A stretch of 64,000 nucleotides of DNA from Lycium barbarum (Eukaryota; Streptophyta; Magnoliopsida; Solanales; Solanaceae). A model generated the notes under the pieces. The model saw only the letters and a list, made by a program, of their open reading frames with translations, did not search any database and was not told the DNA's origin. Of the stretch, positions 46,246 to 57,337 are shown piece by piece; position 1 is the first letter of the stretch; every line of letters begins with the position of its first letter. The stretch spans positions 52,040,457 through 52,104,456 of the forward strand of contig NC_083343.1 of NCBI RefSeq assembly GCF_019175385.1, read 5' to 3'. The position numbers and the translations under genes are program-made.

Positions 46246-48842
46246 CTGCGCGGTATGAAAACACAGCACCCGAAGAAAGGGGGTCAGTACGAAATATGTA
46301 AAGCCTGAATTACAGAAACAAAATCATAACTGGTACAAAACGTACAGAAAGTGAGAAGAAAATCCAAAGTATCAAATACATATTTTCAAAACATGTAGAG
46401 TGTGTACCGAAACATATGTCATATCAAATCCGGACCCTGCCAAGGGACTCGGCAGACAGAACGTGGCCACCCTCCCGACGCTGCTGCCACAACACAGAAG
46501 AATCAGAATGGGGGCATAACCCCGTCACATAATATATCATATCAGATGGCCATAGAAAATCATATCAGAACAAGCGTACATGGCACAACATACTCCACAA
46601 ACCCATGTACGCGTATACCTGCCCCCTCATATCGAGGCACGGCGAACAATGCAAAGGATCACGCTTGACAACATATCCTGGCCCGGGCTCAGTATGGGAA
46701 ACATTGAGGCATCCACGAGTGGAGTAGTGAGAGACTAATGCAATTAAAATATCATAAATGTTTCCATAGACTCGATGAGGCATATCAAAGACAGCCGATC
46801 CAATGAAGTCGGAAGGGATCATAATAAATGAGTTTCAGACATCATCGTGAATTACAGAGTATAACCTTTCTGAAGTCGTTCCGAGTGTCAAAACAATTTA
46901 TCAAACTTAATGGAATATTTAAAACAATGTTTGTTAAGTAATTAGAATGGTAGTCAAAACATTTCTTTCAAAAACCGCTCGAAAGTAAGACTTGAGTACA
47001 ATACGGGCAAAACCGGGAATAGTGGGCCCACCTCGGGACAAGCAAGGCGGTGGGATCAAATTACATATTTTAAACTTATGGGGTCACCTACAAAGGTTCT
47101 ACGGACGTTCTATAGCTTTCCAAGGAGTTTAGAGAAAGTTTGCATAATTTCCAAGAAAGCATACCAAAAGAGTTCAATCTTACTGGAAGAAAAAGTGATA
47201 TTTTCACTTGCGGATTTCCGAGGGGCAGAAAGTCTTTCGAGGCCCGAATTCGATTCTAATACACTTAGGCATGCCAAGAGAAGGATCGGGGTAGCTTTAC
47301 ATACCTTTTGAGCTTTGCACGCCTATCCAAGCTCACTCCCCGTTTCGTCGAGAATCTGCAAATGGTCACATTTACCAATTGTGAGTTATTGATGCTACGA
47401 ATTCAACTTAACTCATATATGTCTACCGAAATTTCGGCAGCACCTCCCCTATACATATAGCACCCCCGAGAATTCAACTCGGTTCAAAACCATCAACAAC
47501 AACCCAACAACAAACATCAACAACAACAACAATCACTATAAACGCAATATAACTTATTTAGCCATCTTTTCAACACAATGTCATAACATTCACTTTAACC
47601 TTAACTTTCAAACTAATCTCAATGATTTCACATTCATTATCAGTCTAGTTGACCACAACATAGTTTAAAAGCATTTCATATCGTTTCCTTAAATTATACA
47701 CACGATATACATAATATACAAACTTTCCGCCAAAGTCATAACTCATTCAAAACTTCTAATCTTTGGCATACATATTCATAACATGTTTCCAACTTCCAAA
47801 TCTATCAATGATCATCATAATTAGCAACCTAATAACTTCATTTTCATAATGTCGTAAAATCATACTTAAGCGACATAAGTTCCTACATTCCATTTCAAAG
47901 CAAACTCATATCATTTTACTTTCATTTACATTGCAAGAATCACAATAACACAACTAACACACTAAACAAACTTAATCCCTTTCCATTCCACACACTCCAT
48001 ACCACACGGCCAAACACCCACTACCAACTTCTATCAAATTCATTCAATTTTTCATTTCCAACATGCATTTCACCACAACCACAACTAGAATATAACATAA
48101 TTCAACACATTATAGGTACACAACATATATACCCTCACGGCTACACATACATACCACACACCCACTTTTCAAACTTCCATTTCTCCATACAATCAATTCA
48201 TTTCTACATACTACAACACAAACATGCCTTCATAACACAATAATAAGGGATAAATTCTTACCTTTTGCCCCACTCTTCTTCACTTGAATGTATGGTCACT
48301 TTGATGAATTTGATGCTTCTCTCTCCAACCCAACTACACCAAGTTGAAAAGGGTACTCGACTTAGTAAGGAAATCACAAGAGAAAAAATTTTGGAGCAAT
48401 ATTTTTTATGGCCAATTTCCTATGGCCAAACCCGAACCCTCTCCTCTTTTTCTTTCTTGTTTTGCTTTGTTTTCTTGCTTCTTATCTATTCTCTTGAAAG
48501 TTCTATAAATAATGCCTTCTTCCAAGTATTTAGCACATGGAAAAATAATTAACCAACCATGGGTTTGGGCCACTATGTGGCCGGCCACCCCTTAGTGTTG
48601 GGCCCAAATTTTCTTCATTTATTTTGGGCCCAAAGACTTATAGATCACCTTTTGAAATTCCCGGAACTAATTTCCAAAATTCCAAAATTCCAAAATTTCC
48701 CTTAACCTTATCCCACTCTTCCACGACACAATTCTTTCATGCACAACCCCTATGTTAAATAAAAAATCAATTATGGCCTTATTTCTTACAAGTCAAGATT
48801 ATTTCCAAATTTTCCAAAGGTGTGAAAACACGGGATATAACA
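45716..48842 (-). repeat. 5' LTR of element A2 (3127 bp)
   Basis: Partner of 37365-40511. It lacks a TGTACTGAA-type block near 46298 and about two short CCAAAATT units near 48680. The 51-nt segment is at 47305-47355, with AAAAG|GTAAGA at about 48261. Confidence 0.95.
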
Positions 48843-48847
48843 CAAAC

Positions 48848-50383
48848 CTTCGTATTCTATGCCCCTGTCTCTGTCATGCTGTTACTTCATTTTACTAATA
48901 GACTCGTCGTATTTCACTTGTGGTTATCCATCCCAATCGATACTTCAGTATCACACTCCATTAGAGTTAACCTTTCTCTTTTTAAATCATATTTTTGTAC
49001 TACCAATCTTCCAAATTTTCTCTGGTATTTCTCTTTACCATAAACACCATTCCGTGTAATCATCCTTACCTTCCTCTTTCCTTTCACTTCTGGTTATCTT
49101 TTAATGCTTCCTTTCCTTTTGCACTCTAGTTCTGTCCTTGGTCCTCTTTGGATCTCAATTTCGTTATGTTCTGTTTAGCTTAACTCAAAGATACTTTCGT
49201 AGCTTGCCGTATGTCCTTTCACTCTTATCATTCCTTAACATTCTAACTTGAGTTGCCTTGCACTTTCCCTCAATTCTTCTGTAATATCATAGGCGTATAT
49301 CCTTCGCTTATCATCCTACCTTTGGCCTCAACTCTTCGCGTAGCCCCTTCATATTGTATCGCCTTATTAACGCAACTCTACTATTCCCCTCAATCCAACT
49401 TGTATACAATTATCTCCATGTATAAGTAATCCCATCGTCCTTTCGATACTTTAATATCTTTTAATTTGTCATAATAACCTTCTCTTCATATAACTCACCT
49501 TCCTCACAGATCATTCTTCAGGCCATGCCAAATCCATAACTCCTCTAAAGCAACACATCCCACTTATTGTCTATTTAAGATATTTCCATTTCACGCTTCT
49601 TCCTGTTAGGTGTACCTAACCAAATGACCTGATTTTGAAAAATTCTGGCACAGTCTCCTTTGTAATTCTTACTATGCAAAACCTGCATGCAACAAATACC
49701 AGCAACGCCTCAAAGGGCATATATATATATGCACGACATATCCTAGCCACCCAGGGCTCCCAATTTCCGGTAAAAGAACAAAGATATCAAAACTTACCTT
49801 ATATATCACACCTCGAGATGTACCTGATCCTTTAGCGATCTGCCCTATTATATCTTCTTGTTTACCTTCCCTTTTCATTCTTCATCTTTACATCTCAATC
49901 ATACATGCAATATTCTTACCTTACCCGACACACATCTTTCGTGCCATTGCTTACTTTGTACTGATTCATTCAATTGTCCAGTTCACAAACTCATGACTGA
50001 ACTCATCATCAAGAGATACATTTAATCAATTCCTCTACTTGTACTTACACTGATTTACCTCTATGTCAACCGATCCATTATCATATACATATATATATAT
50101 ATATATATATTCTGATAACGTAGCCTCAACGAAGTGACTTACCTCTGTGACTTCCCATGTCATCACTCACTTTCTCCCGTCAATACTGTGCTTCTGCTGA
50201 GATCAAAGGTTAGTATAAGGAATCTCATTTCCTATGACTTGGCTCTATCGCACAATCTTAGATGTGAAAGAAGAGTAACCACCCTACATGCCCCGTAGCC
50301 TCCGGTTTATAAATGTGGCGCGCTTCACACCATAAACAGGACTCTACTAGACACGACTTTGCAGACAACCCCTAGGACGAACT
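48848..50383 (-). other. Interior of element C, 5' part: non-coding
   Basis: About 1.5 kb between A2 and the C PBS. Where other elements have the gag start there is no gag frame. A patch at about 49632-49722 resembles the A2-type LTR end (the GGCACAGTCTCCTTTG and CAACAAATACCAGCAA words), suggesting past recombination. An AT dinucleotide run lies at about 50087-50110. The leader near 50280-50350 keeps the shared ACTCTACTAGACACGAC block. Confidence 0.6.
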
Positions 50384-50395
50384 GTTCTGATACCA
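50384..50395 (-). other. Primer-binding site of element C
   Basis: The minus strand reads TGGTATCAGAAC three bases after the LTR. It matches the initiator-Met type except for one base near its end. Confidence 0.82.
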
Positions 50396-50398
50396 ATT

Positions 50399-52276
50399 TG
50401 TCATACCCCAATGCTGATAGGGCATGATGGGCACCCGACTCCTTACTTAGAGCCGAGCGAACCCGCTGGTTCTCATTATGTTCATAATCTCACTGGGCTC
50501 TTAAATCACGAAATGAAATGCACAATGAAAGCTTTTCAAAAACATTCTTTTCGTCGTTCTCAAATCAGGTAAAATCTGTAATTATATGAAATTTGTTACA
50601 TAATGCATAATGATACATGTGCTTGCAGAGCCGCTTACAAGACTGACATGCTATATACGTGACTCTGCCTACAAAGTCTCTAACGTAAATCAATATACTA
50701 TAACATAGATACCCTGACTCGGCAACACTCCGGAAGGAAATGGAGCTCGCCAATCCAGCTGAGACATCCTCTAGCAATATCCTCTACTCATCTGTATACA
50801 CCTGCGTGGCATGAAACGTAGCCCCCGAAGAAATGAGGTCAGTACGAATAGTGTACTGAGTATGTAAGGCATGAAATCAATAAATACATAAAGTCCTGGA
50901 AAACATTTGAGACATGACAATGAATGGACAACATAGATGCATCAGTATAGCTACATCAAAGAAACACATATATCCATAGGAATACCACAACAAAGGCCAC
51001 AACGTCACCCCCTGTCAACTGTACCATACACATACACATCATAATAAAGTCCACAGCGTCACCCCCTGTCAACTGTGCCATACACATACACATCACAATA
51101 AAGGCCACAACGTCACCCCCTATCAACTGTGCCATACACACAACAAAGGTCACAGCGTCACCCCCTGTCAACTGTGCCTTATATACACACAGCAAAGGTC
51201 ACAACGTCACCCCTGTCAACTGTGCCTTATATACACACAGCAAAGGTCACAGTGTCACCCCCTGTCAACTGTGCCTTATATATACATGATGAATGCAAAT
51301 GAGTGCAATGCATGATCAAAATGAAATATTAGAACTCTGTAATGTCACAAAATAACCATATACATATATTATGCTCATGACATGCATAGGAGTTCAAATG
51401 AAAACTACCGCTCCATCCCACCTTGGAGGAACAATTTATAAGGTGAGATCAACAACCATGAGATAAATCGAGAAAATCATGTAATAGCTTAACATTTTCA
51501 TATCATCGTTGAAATCATATTTGAGACCTTTAAGCTTAAAAACATCCTCAACGTAATCCCCATAAAAACATCTCATTTTTAACATCATAAGAAGCTTTAA
51601 GAGTGACAAACTTCAAGATTTTGAAATCATAGAGGTTATAGAAACACTTATGGAATCATACCATAGGGATCATGCCTTTGAAAGAAAGGGACGAGCATTA
51701 ACATACCTACTCGCGCCCCCTTTGACCGCGTTCGCGCTGGCTCAGTTTTTTTCTGCCTGCACCTTTGTTCAGTAAAAAGGTCATAACTCTTGATCCCGAC
51801 ATCGTGAGAGGTCCCACAACCTATGGTTGGAAATATCTTTCAATTATATACAACTTTCGTGCTTTGTGTTTTTCCATATTTCAAACGTATAATATCGTTT
51901 TGACCCCTCCAAGTCAAATCATCCGAAAATGTTTCCTTAAATCGTCCTTTTGGAGAGCTTATGCCCATATTTGGCTTATGGGTCCTTTTTAGGACTTTCT
52001 CAACTTTCCATATACTACTCATATGTCTCTTCAAATGTCCTTCATGAAACTCGGACGTGTGGGCCCCACTTGGCTTACAGCAACGAGGGCTTTTCGGCAA
52101 GTGACATACGCACTGATTCACCCCATGTGGTCTCATTTGTCACATATCATATATATGCCATTATTCACTCTTATAATATAACCTTTCTCCTTAAACCTCG
52201 CATGACCTTACTCTTGTTCGGGCTCACACTAAGCTGTCTACAGTCTAGGTAGCGCCAAAATTTCCAGGGTGTAACA
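50399..52276 (-). repeat. 5' LTR of element C (1878 bp, promoter part deleted)
   Basis: TGTCATACC...GTGTAACA on the plus strand. Compared with the 3' LTR, the part corresponding to about 32930-33560 is missing: the sequence goes from ATTAACATACC directly to CGCGTTCGCGCTGG near 51700-51740. The lost part includes the TATA box. The minisatellite has six units here. The undisturbed CGCTGGTTCTC site confirms where element B inserted in the other LTR. Confidence 0.9.
50991..51288. repeat. Minisatellite, 6 units, in element C 5' LTR
   Basis: Same unit as at 32155-32507, with one unit fewer. Confidence 0.9.
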
Positions 52277-52281
52277 AGACA

Positions 52282-52730
52282 ATTGTCCCTCTATTCTAAT
52301 TTAGCTTTAGGCAACAAAAAATCACATGAATTTTCCCCTAAGGCTTGGCAAACCACCCTTGACCAATTACCAACTCTCACTAAACCCCACAGTCATAAGA
52401 ACAAGGTTTAGAGAGTCAAGAAAGCCTTAGGGTCCTGAAAGAAGGACTGGATAGGGTGAGGTCATCACCTCCTTATCCCTTTCCTGCATAGTAAAAAGGG
52501 ATCAATGGCCCCACTGGTCATTGCCTCCAGTTCATGCCTAAGATCACCTTTTACACATCCAAAGAAACCTCACCCCCTTTACCTTATTCTCCTACCAAAT
52601 GCCAATCACCAAAACGCATGGACAAAAGTGGTTTGATACTGCCCACCCCCATAAAATGAGTCTCACCTAGACCCCTAATTAATCACATAAACTAAAAAGA
52701 TTCTAGTGAACTTCAGTTTTAAAACCATAC
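52282..52730. other. Host DNA to the right of element C, no gene seen
   Basis: Continues the DNA left of 21434. The stretch 52285-52345 resembles 21350-21425 (shared ATTTAG-TTTTAGGCAACA words), so the target probably lay at the junction of an old imperfect tandem repeat of about 80 bp. It ends at the LTR starting at 52731. Confidence 0.5.
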
Positions 52731-53451
52731 TGTCACGACCCAGCTAGGGGCCACGACGGGTACCCGGGGCTAACCACCTAGCACCGCTCGCTCTACTGGT
52801 CATCTTGCTCATTAACTACTCTTTTATCGATTTTATACTCAAATCATAAGAAAGTCAATTTTCATTTGTAAACACAAATAGTTTCATATACATAAGCCCT
52901 TTAGGCTATCAAAATAATATATATATACAATTATACCATAGTGACTCTATCCGACCACATAACCCACACCGTATATCTACGAGCCTCTAAGGAAGTACAA
53001 AACGCATAGACGGGACAGGACCCCATCGAGCCCAACATATACAAATATACACTAAAGAATAATCAAGCACCTCCGGAACAAAGGAGTGCTTTCAATCGGC
53101 TAACAGCTCCTACGAGTCTAGCTCGAGCTCGCCTCCCTGTCTACCTATGAGCATGAACACAGCGTCCAAAGAAAATGAATGTCAGTACGAATATTGTACT
53201 GAGTATGTAAGACAAGAATGAAATAAATATAATAGGAGGATCATGAGCCATGAGAGAAAGATATAACCTGCAAGAGTGTCATAAGCCAATACATTTCGTA
53301 CACATATCATATTTTACATAAGCATAGTACATGTGTCATCACATCACATATCTCGTCACATCACATATCTCATCGTTATCCCGCGTTCGGGTAACCATCA
53401 TATGCCGCCCACTAGTGGTGATCATGCCCGGCCCCTCTAGGCTAATGTAAC
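52731..53451 (-). repeat. LTR fragment, family of the solo LTR at 2191-3541
   Basis: Starts TGTCACGACCCAGCTAGG, close to the reverse complement of the end of the solo LTR at 2191-3541, and shares its GCCGCCCACTAGTGG block. It is interrupted at 53451 by a plus-strand LTR; the remainder must lie right of the window. Confidence 0.8.
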
Positions 53452-54216
53452 TGTTACACCTTGGTAAAATCCCCCGTATACGTACAGTGAACAGACTAGC
53501 AGAGGAGATAGCACATGCGATGTTTTGACTAGTAAGGAAGAGTAATAGACGGCCCTCAACGAGATTTTAAAGGCATAAAATGCAAGGAAAGAAAGTTGTT
53601 AAGGAAAGCGAATAATACGTTGTGTATCGGATAAGAATTTCGAGCAACAAGTCCATGATGGCATAATGATGTCTTAGAGAAGTTTAATAATGTCCCTAAG
53701 GTTGATGTTGATATGTTAAACAAGTGCCAAGAAGGTTCCATAAGGATCAGAGATCAAATGAGACAACGAGAACGAAAACGAAATCACTAGGCATTATACG
53801 GCCCAACCTACGGACCGTATAAATTGTACCAGCCGTATGTTGGACCGTATAATTGGCCAATGAGGCCACCAGCTACTGGACCAAACATACGGCCACATAT
53901 ACGGTTCGTATAAACAGTACGACCGTATGTTTGGTCCGTATAATATGGTCTGGCAGATTTAAGTTTATGTATAAGGACCCCTTTTTCATTTCATTTGTCA
54001 TTCCACTCTCACTCTACACTTCAAGAACCATCTAGAACCCTTCCTACACTTCAACTACAAGAGATATCAAAGGGGAACTAAGATCAACAACACATAATCC
54101 ATGAATCAAAGTGTATGAAACCTAAGTAAAGTTCATCTTCCTCAAACAAAACCAAAAGAGAGGAGATAGGGTTTCGGCACTAGAGAAGAAGCTCCACTCA
54201 AGACTTGTTCAACTAT
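53452..54216 (+). repeat. LTR fragment in opposite orientation, palindrome-rich
   Basis: Starts TGTTACACCTTGG at 53452 after GTAAC, a possible duplication whose partner is outside the window. The palindromes TACGGACCGTA and variants cluster at 53796-53945. A TATA-like TTATGTATAAGG near 53962-53975 precedes a TTTCATTTCATT stretch like that in the D LTRs. It is cut at 54216 by element I. Confidence 0.75.
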
Positions 54217-57200
54217 TGTCACGACCCAACCCCGTAGGCCATGACTAGTGCCCGATCTGGGCACTCAAACGCATTCTAGTATATGGCAGAAGCCGACAAG
54301 GCTTCATTTCAAATTTAGCTAATTTTTAGAAAACTTTTGGCAGAGTTTCCTTTGTTTTATGGACTATCCCACATATCCTGCACGCAGAAAATACCAACAA
54401 AGGCCACACAGGGCCAACAAAGCAACATCTAAATATATGCGGACCGGCCGCCGCGGCGAATGGGATCGCCCAAACACAACATAAGCACCCAACTGTACAG
54501 AAAGATCCCAACCCACAACATGTCCACAGACCTCTAACAAACCAACAGAATCCTATGACGGGACAGGGCCCCGCCGTACCCATGAACGAGAATATACATA
54601 TATAGAAGTGACAGACTATACCAAAAGATGGCTCTGAATAAAAGAGCGCTCCAAAAATAGCAGAATGAGATCCTAAGCAGACGGATCAGCAAACCTGTCG
54701 TCGGTACCTGCGCGGCATGAAAACGCAGCCCCCGAAGAAAAGGGGGTCAGTACGAAATATGTACTGAATATGTAAAGCCTGAGTTGCAGAAACAAAATCA
54801 TAACTGGTGCAGAACATACAGAAAGTAAATGGAAAATCCAAAGTATCAGATACATATTTCCAAAACATGCAGAGTGTGTACAGAACATATGTCATATCAA
54901 ATCCGGCCCCTGCCAAGGGACTCGGCCGACAGAACGTGGCCACCCTCCCGACGCTGGTGCCACAACACAGAAGAATCAGAATAGGGGCATAACCCCATAA
55001 CATAACATATCATAGCAGATGGCCATAGTAAATCATATCAGAACAAGCGTACATGGCACAGCATACTCCACAAACCCATGTACGCGTATACCTGCCCCCT
55101 CACATCGAGGCACGATGAACAATGCAGAGGATCACGCTTGACAACATATCCTGGCCCGGGCTCAGTGTGGGTAACATTGGGGTATCCACGAATAGAGTCG
55201 TGAGAAACTAATGCAAGTAAATTATCATAAATGTTTCCATAGACTCGATGAGGCATATCAAAGACAAACCGATCCGATGAAGTCGGAAGGAATCATAGTA
55301 AATGAGTTTCGAGTATCAAAACAATTTATCAGACTTAATGGAATATTTAAAACCATATTAGTTAGGTAATTAAAAGGGTAGTCGAAACATTTCTTTCAAA
55401 AATCGTTCAAAGAGGGGACTTTCGTACATTAAGGGCAAAACCGGGAATAGCGGGCCCACCTCGGAACAAGCAAGGCGGTGGGCTCAAATTACACCCTTTG
55501 AGCTTATGGGGTCACCTATAAAGGTTCTACGGACATTCTATAGCTTTTCAAGGAGTTTAGAGAAAGTCTACATACTTTCAGGAAAAGCATATCAGAATGG
55601 TTCAATTCTACTGAGGGAAAAACTGAGATTTTCTCTTGCGGATTCCGATGGCCAAGAAGGTCTTTTGAGGCCCGAATCCGATCCTAAAACACTTAGACAT
55701 GCCAAAAGAAGGATCGGGGTAGCTTTACATACCTTTTGAGCTTTTTAAGCCTATCCAAGCTCACTCTCCGTTTCGTCGAAAATCTGCAAATGGTCACATT
55801 TACCAATTGTAAGTTATAGATGCTACAAATTCAATTCAACTCTTATTTGTCTACCGAAATTTCGGCAGCATTTCCCCTATACATATAGCACCCCCGAGAA
55901 TTCAACTCGGCCAAATCAATCAACAACAACCCAACAACAACACCCACAACAACCGCAATCAATACAAAACACAATATGACATAACTAGTTCTACTTGCCG
56001 ACATAATGCCATAACATTCACTTTAACCTTAACTTTCAAACTAAGCTCAACGATTTCACATTCATTATCAATCTAGATCACCACAACATAGTTTAAAAGC
56101 ATTTCATAGCATTTCCACAAAATATTCATACGATATACATAATATACAAACTTTCCGCTAAAGTCATAACTTGTCCGAAACTTCTAATCTTTAACAAACA
56201 CACTCATAATATGTTTCTAGCTTCCAACTTCATCAATACTCATCATAATTTGCAACTTAATAACTTTATTTTCATAATGTCATAAAATCATTCTAAAATG
56301 ACATAAGCCACTACATTCCATTTCAATGCAAACTTACATCATTTTACCTTCATCTACATTGCAAGGATCACAACAACACCACTAACATATTAAACAACAT
56401 TAATTCATTCCCATTTCTTCAAGAAGTGCCACACGGCCAAGTGCCCATTTTACAACTTCAACCAAATTAATTTAACTTCCACTTCCAATATAATTCCCAC
56501 CATAACCACAATTAGAATACAACATAAAATTCAACTCATTTTTGCCTACACCACATTGCACACACACGGCTACATATATATCTATATACCCACTTTGCAA
56601 ACTTCCATATTTCCATACTTTCTACTCATCCCTACATACTACAACACAAACAAACCTTCATAACATAATAAAAAGGGATGAGTTCTTACCTTTTTCTCCA
56701 ATCTTCTTCACTTGAGTGAGTTGTCAATTTGAAGAAACAAGTCCTCTTTCTTCCAAACCAACTACACCAAGTTGTAAAGGACACTTAATTTAGTAGACAA
56801 ACCACAAGATAATAATTTTTGGAGCAAGATTTTTGAAGGTGAATTTGTGAGGGTTTGGCCGAATTCCCTTCAATTTTTGCTCTTCTTTTGTTTTGTTCTT
56901 TCTTTTCTATGCTTCTTGAATATTCCAATAGATAAGGGCTTCATATATTAATTCCAACACATGGAAAATATTCATTAAATTGGTGGGTTTTGGGCCTACA
57001 TGGCCGGCCATCCCTTAAGTGTTGGGCCTAAATTTTTCATTCAATTATTTTGGCCCAATGACTTATAGATCCCATTTGTAATTCCCGAAACTAATTTCCG
57101 AAATTCCAATTTTTGCCCTTGGCCTTCTTCAACACTTCCACATTAATATTCGTTCATGAACAACTCATGGGTTACATAAATTCAATATGACCTTATTTCC

Positions 57201-57255
57201 TACAAGTCCAAATTATTTCCAATTTTCCAAAGGTGTGAAAACACTGGATATGACA
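54217..57255 (-). repeat. 3' LTR of element I (3039 bp)
   Basis: TGTCACGAC...GGATATGACA. Related to but distinct from the A2 LTRs. On the minus strand it has a TATA-like TAATATATGA near 56950-56941, AAAAAG|GTAAGA at 56699, the 51-nt segment 55733-55783 and a hairpin of five C-G pairs (54729-54733 / 54742-54746). Confidence 0.94.
55733..55783 (-). other. 51-nt exon-like segment in element I 3' LTR
   Basis: On the minus strand, CATTTGCAG precedes and GTATGTAAAG follows. It has the same length as in A2 and B. Only its donor end falls in the window for the 5' LTR (about 63976). Confidence 0.45.
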
Positions 57256-57291
57256 TCCTCCCCCCCCTTTAGAACATTCGTCCTCGAATGT
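57256..57291 (-). other. Polypurine tract and hairpin of element I
   Basis: The minus strand reads TAAAGGGGGGGGGAGGA next to the LTR. The inverted repeat ACATTCG/CGAATGT lies at 57274-57291. Confidence 0.85.
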
Positions 57292-57337
57292 AAAATTAAT
57301 CTTATAGGGTTTGAAAACACTTTGGGGGAGTTCATGG

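Larger units (their letters stand above)
37365..48842 (-). mobile_element. Element A2: complete Tekay-type retrotransposon
   Basis: 11,478 bp with perfect CAAAC duplications at 37360-37364 and 48843-48847. Minus-strand order: 5' LTR 48842-45716, PBS 45711-45700, gag-pol 45512-40776, hairpin and PPT 40547-40512, 3' LTR 40511-37365. It sits in the interior of element C. By eye the LTRs differ by 1-2% plus small gaps. It is complete in structure, but its polyprotein carries damaging changes. Confidence 0.95.
21434..52276 (-). mobile_element. Element C: gag-less LTR element hosting B and A2
   Basis: Bounded by TGTCACACC (21434) and GTGTAACA (52276), with AGACA duplications at 21429-21433 and 52277-52281. 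Minus-strand order: 5' LTR 50399-52276, PBS 50384-50395, interior 50383-48848 continuing at 37364-34117, PPT, then 3' LTR 34116-31633 continuing at 21503-21434. Element B sits in the 3' LTR and element A2 in the interior. With these removed the interior is about 4.8 kb and has no recognisable gag or pol frame, so it is a large non-autonomous derivative. Confidence 0.88.
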
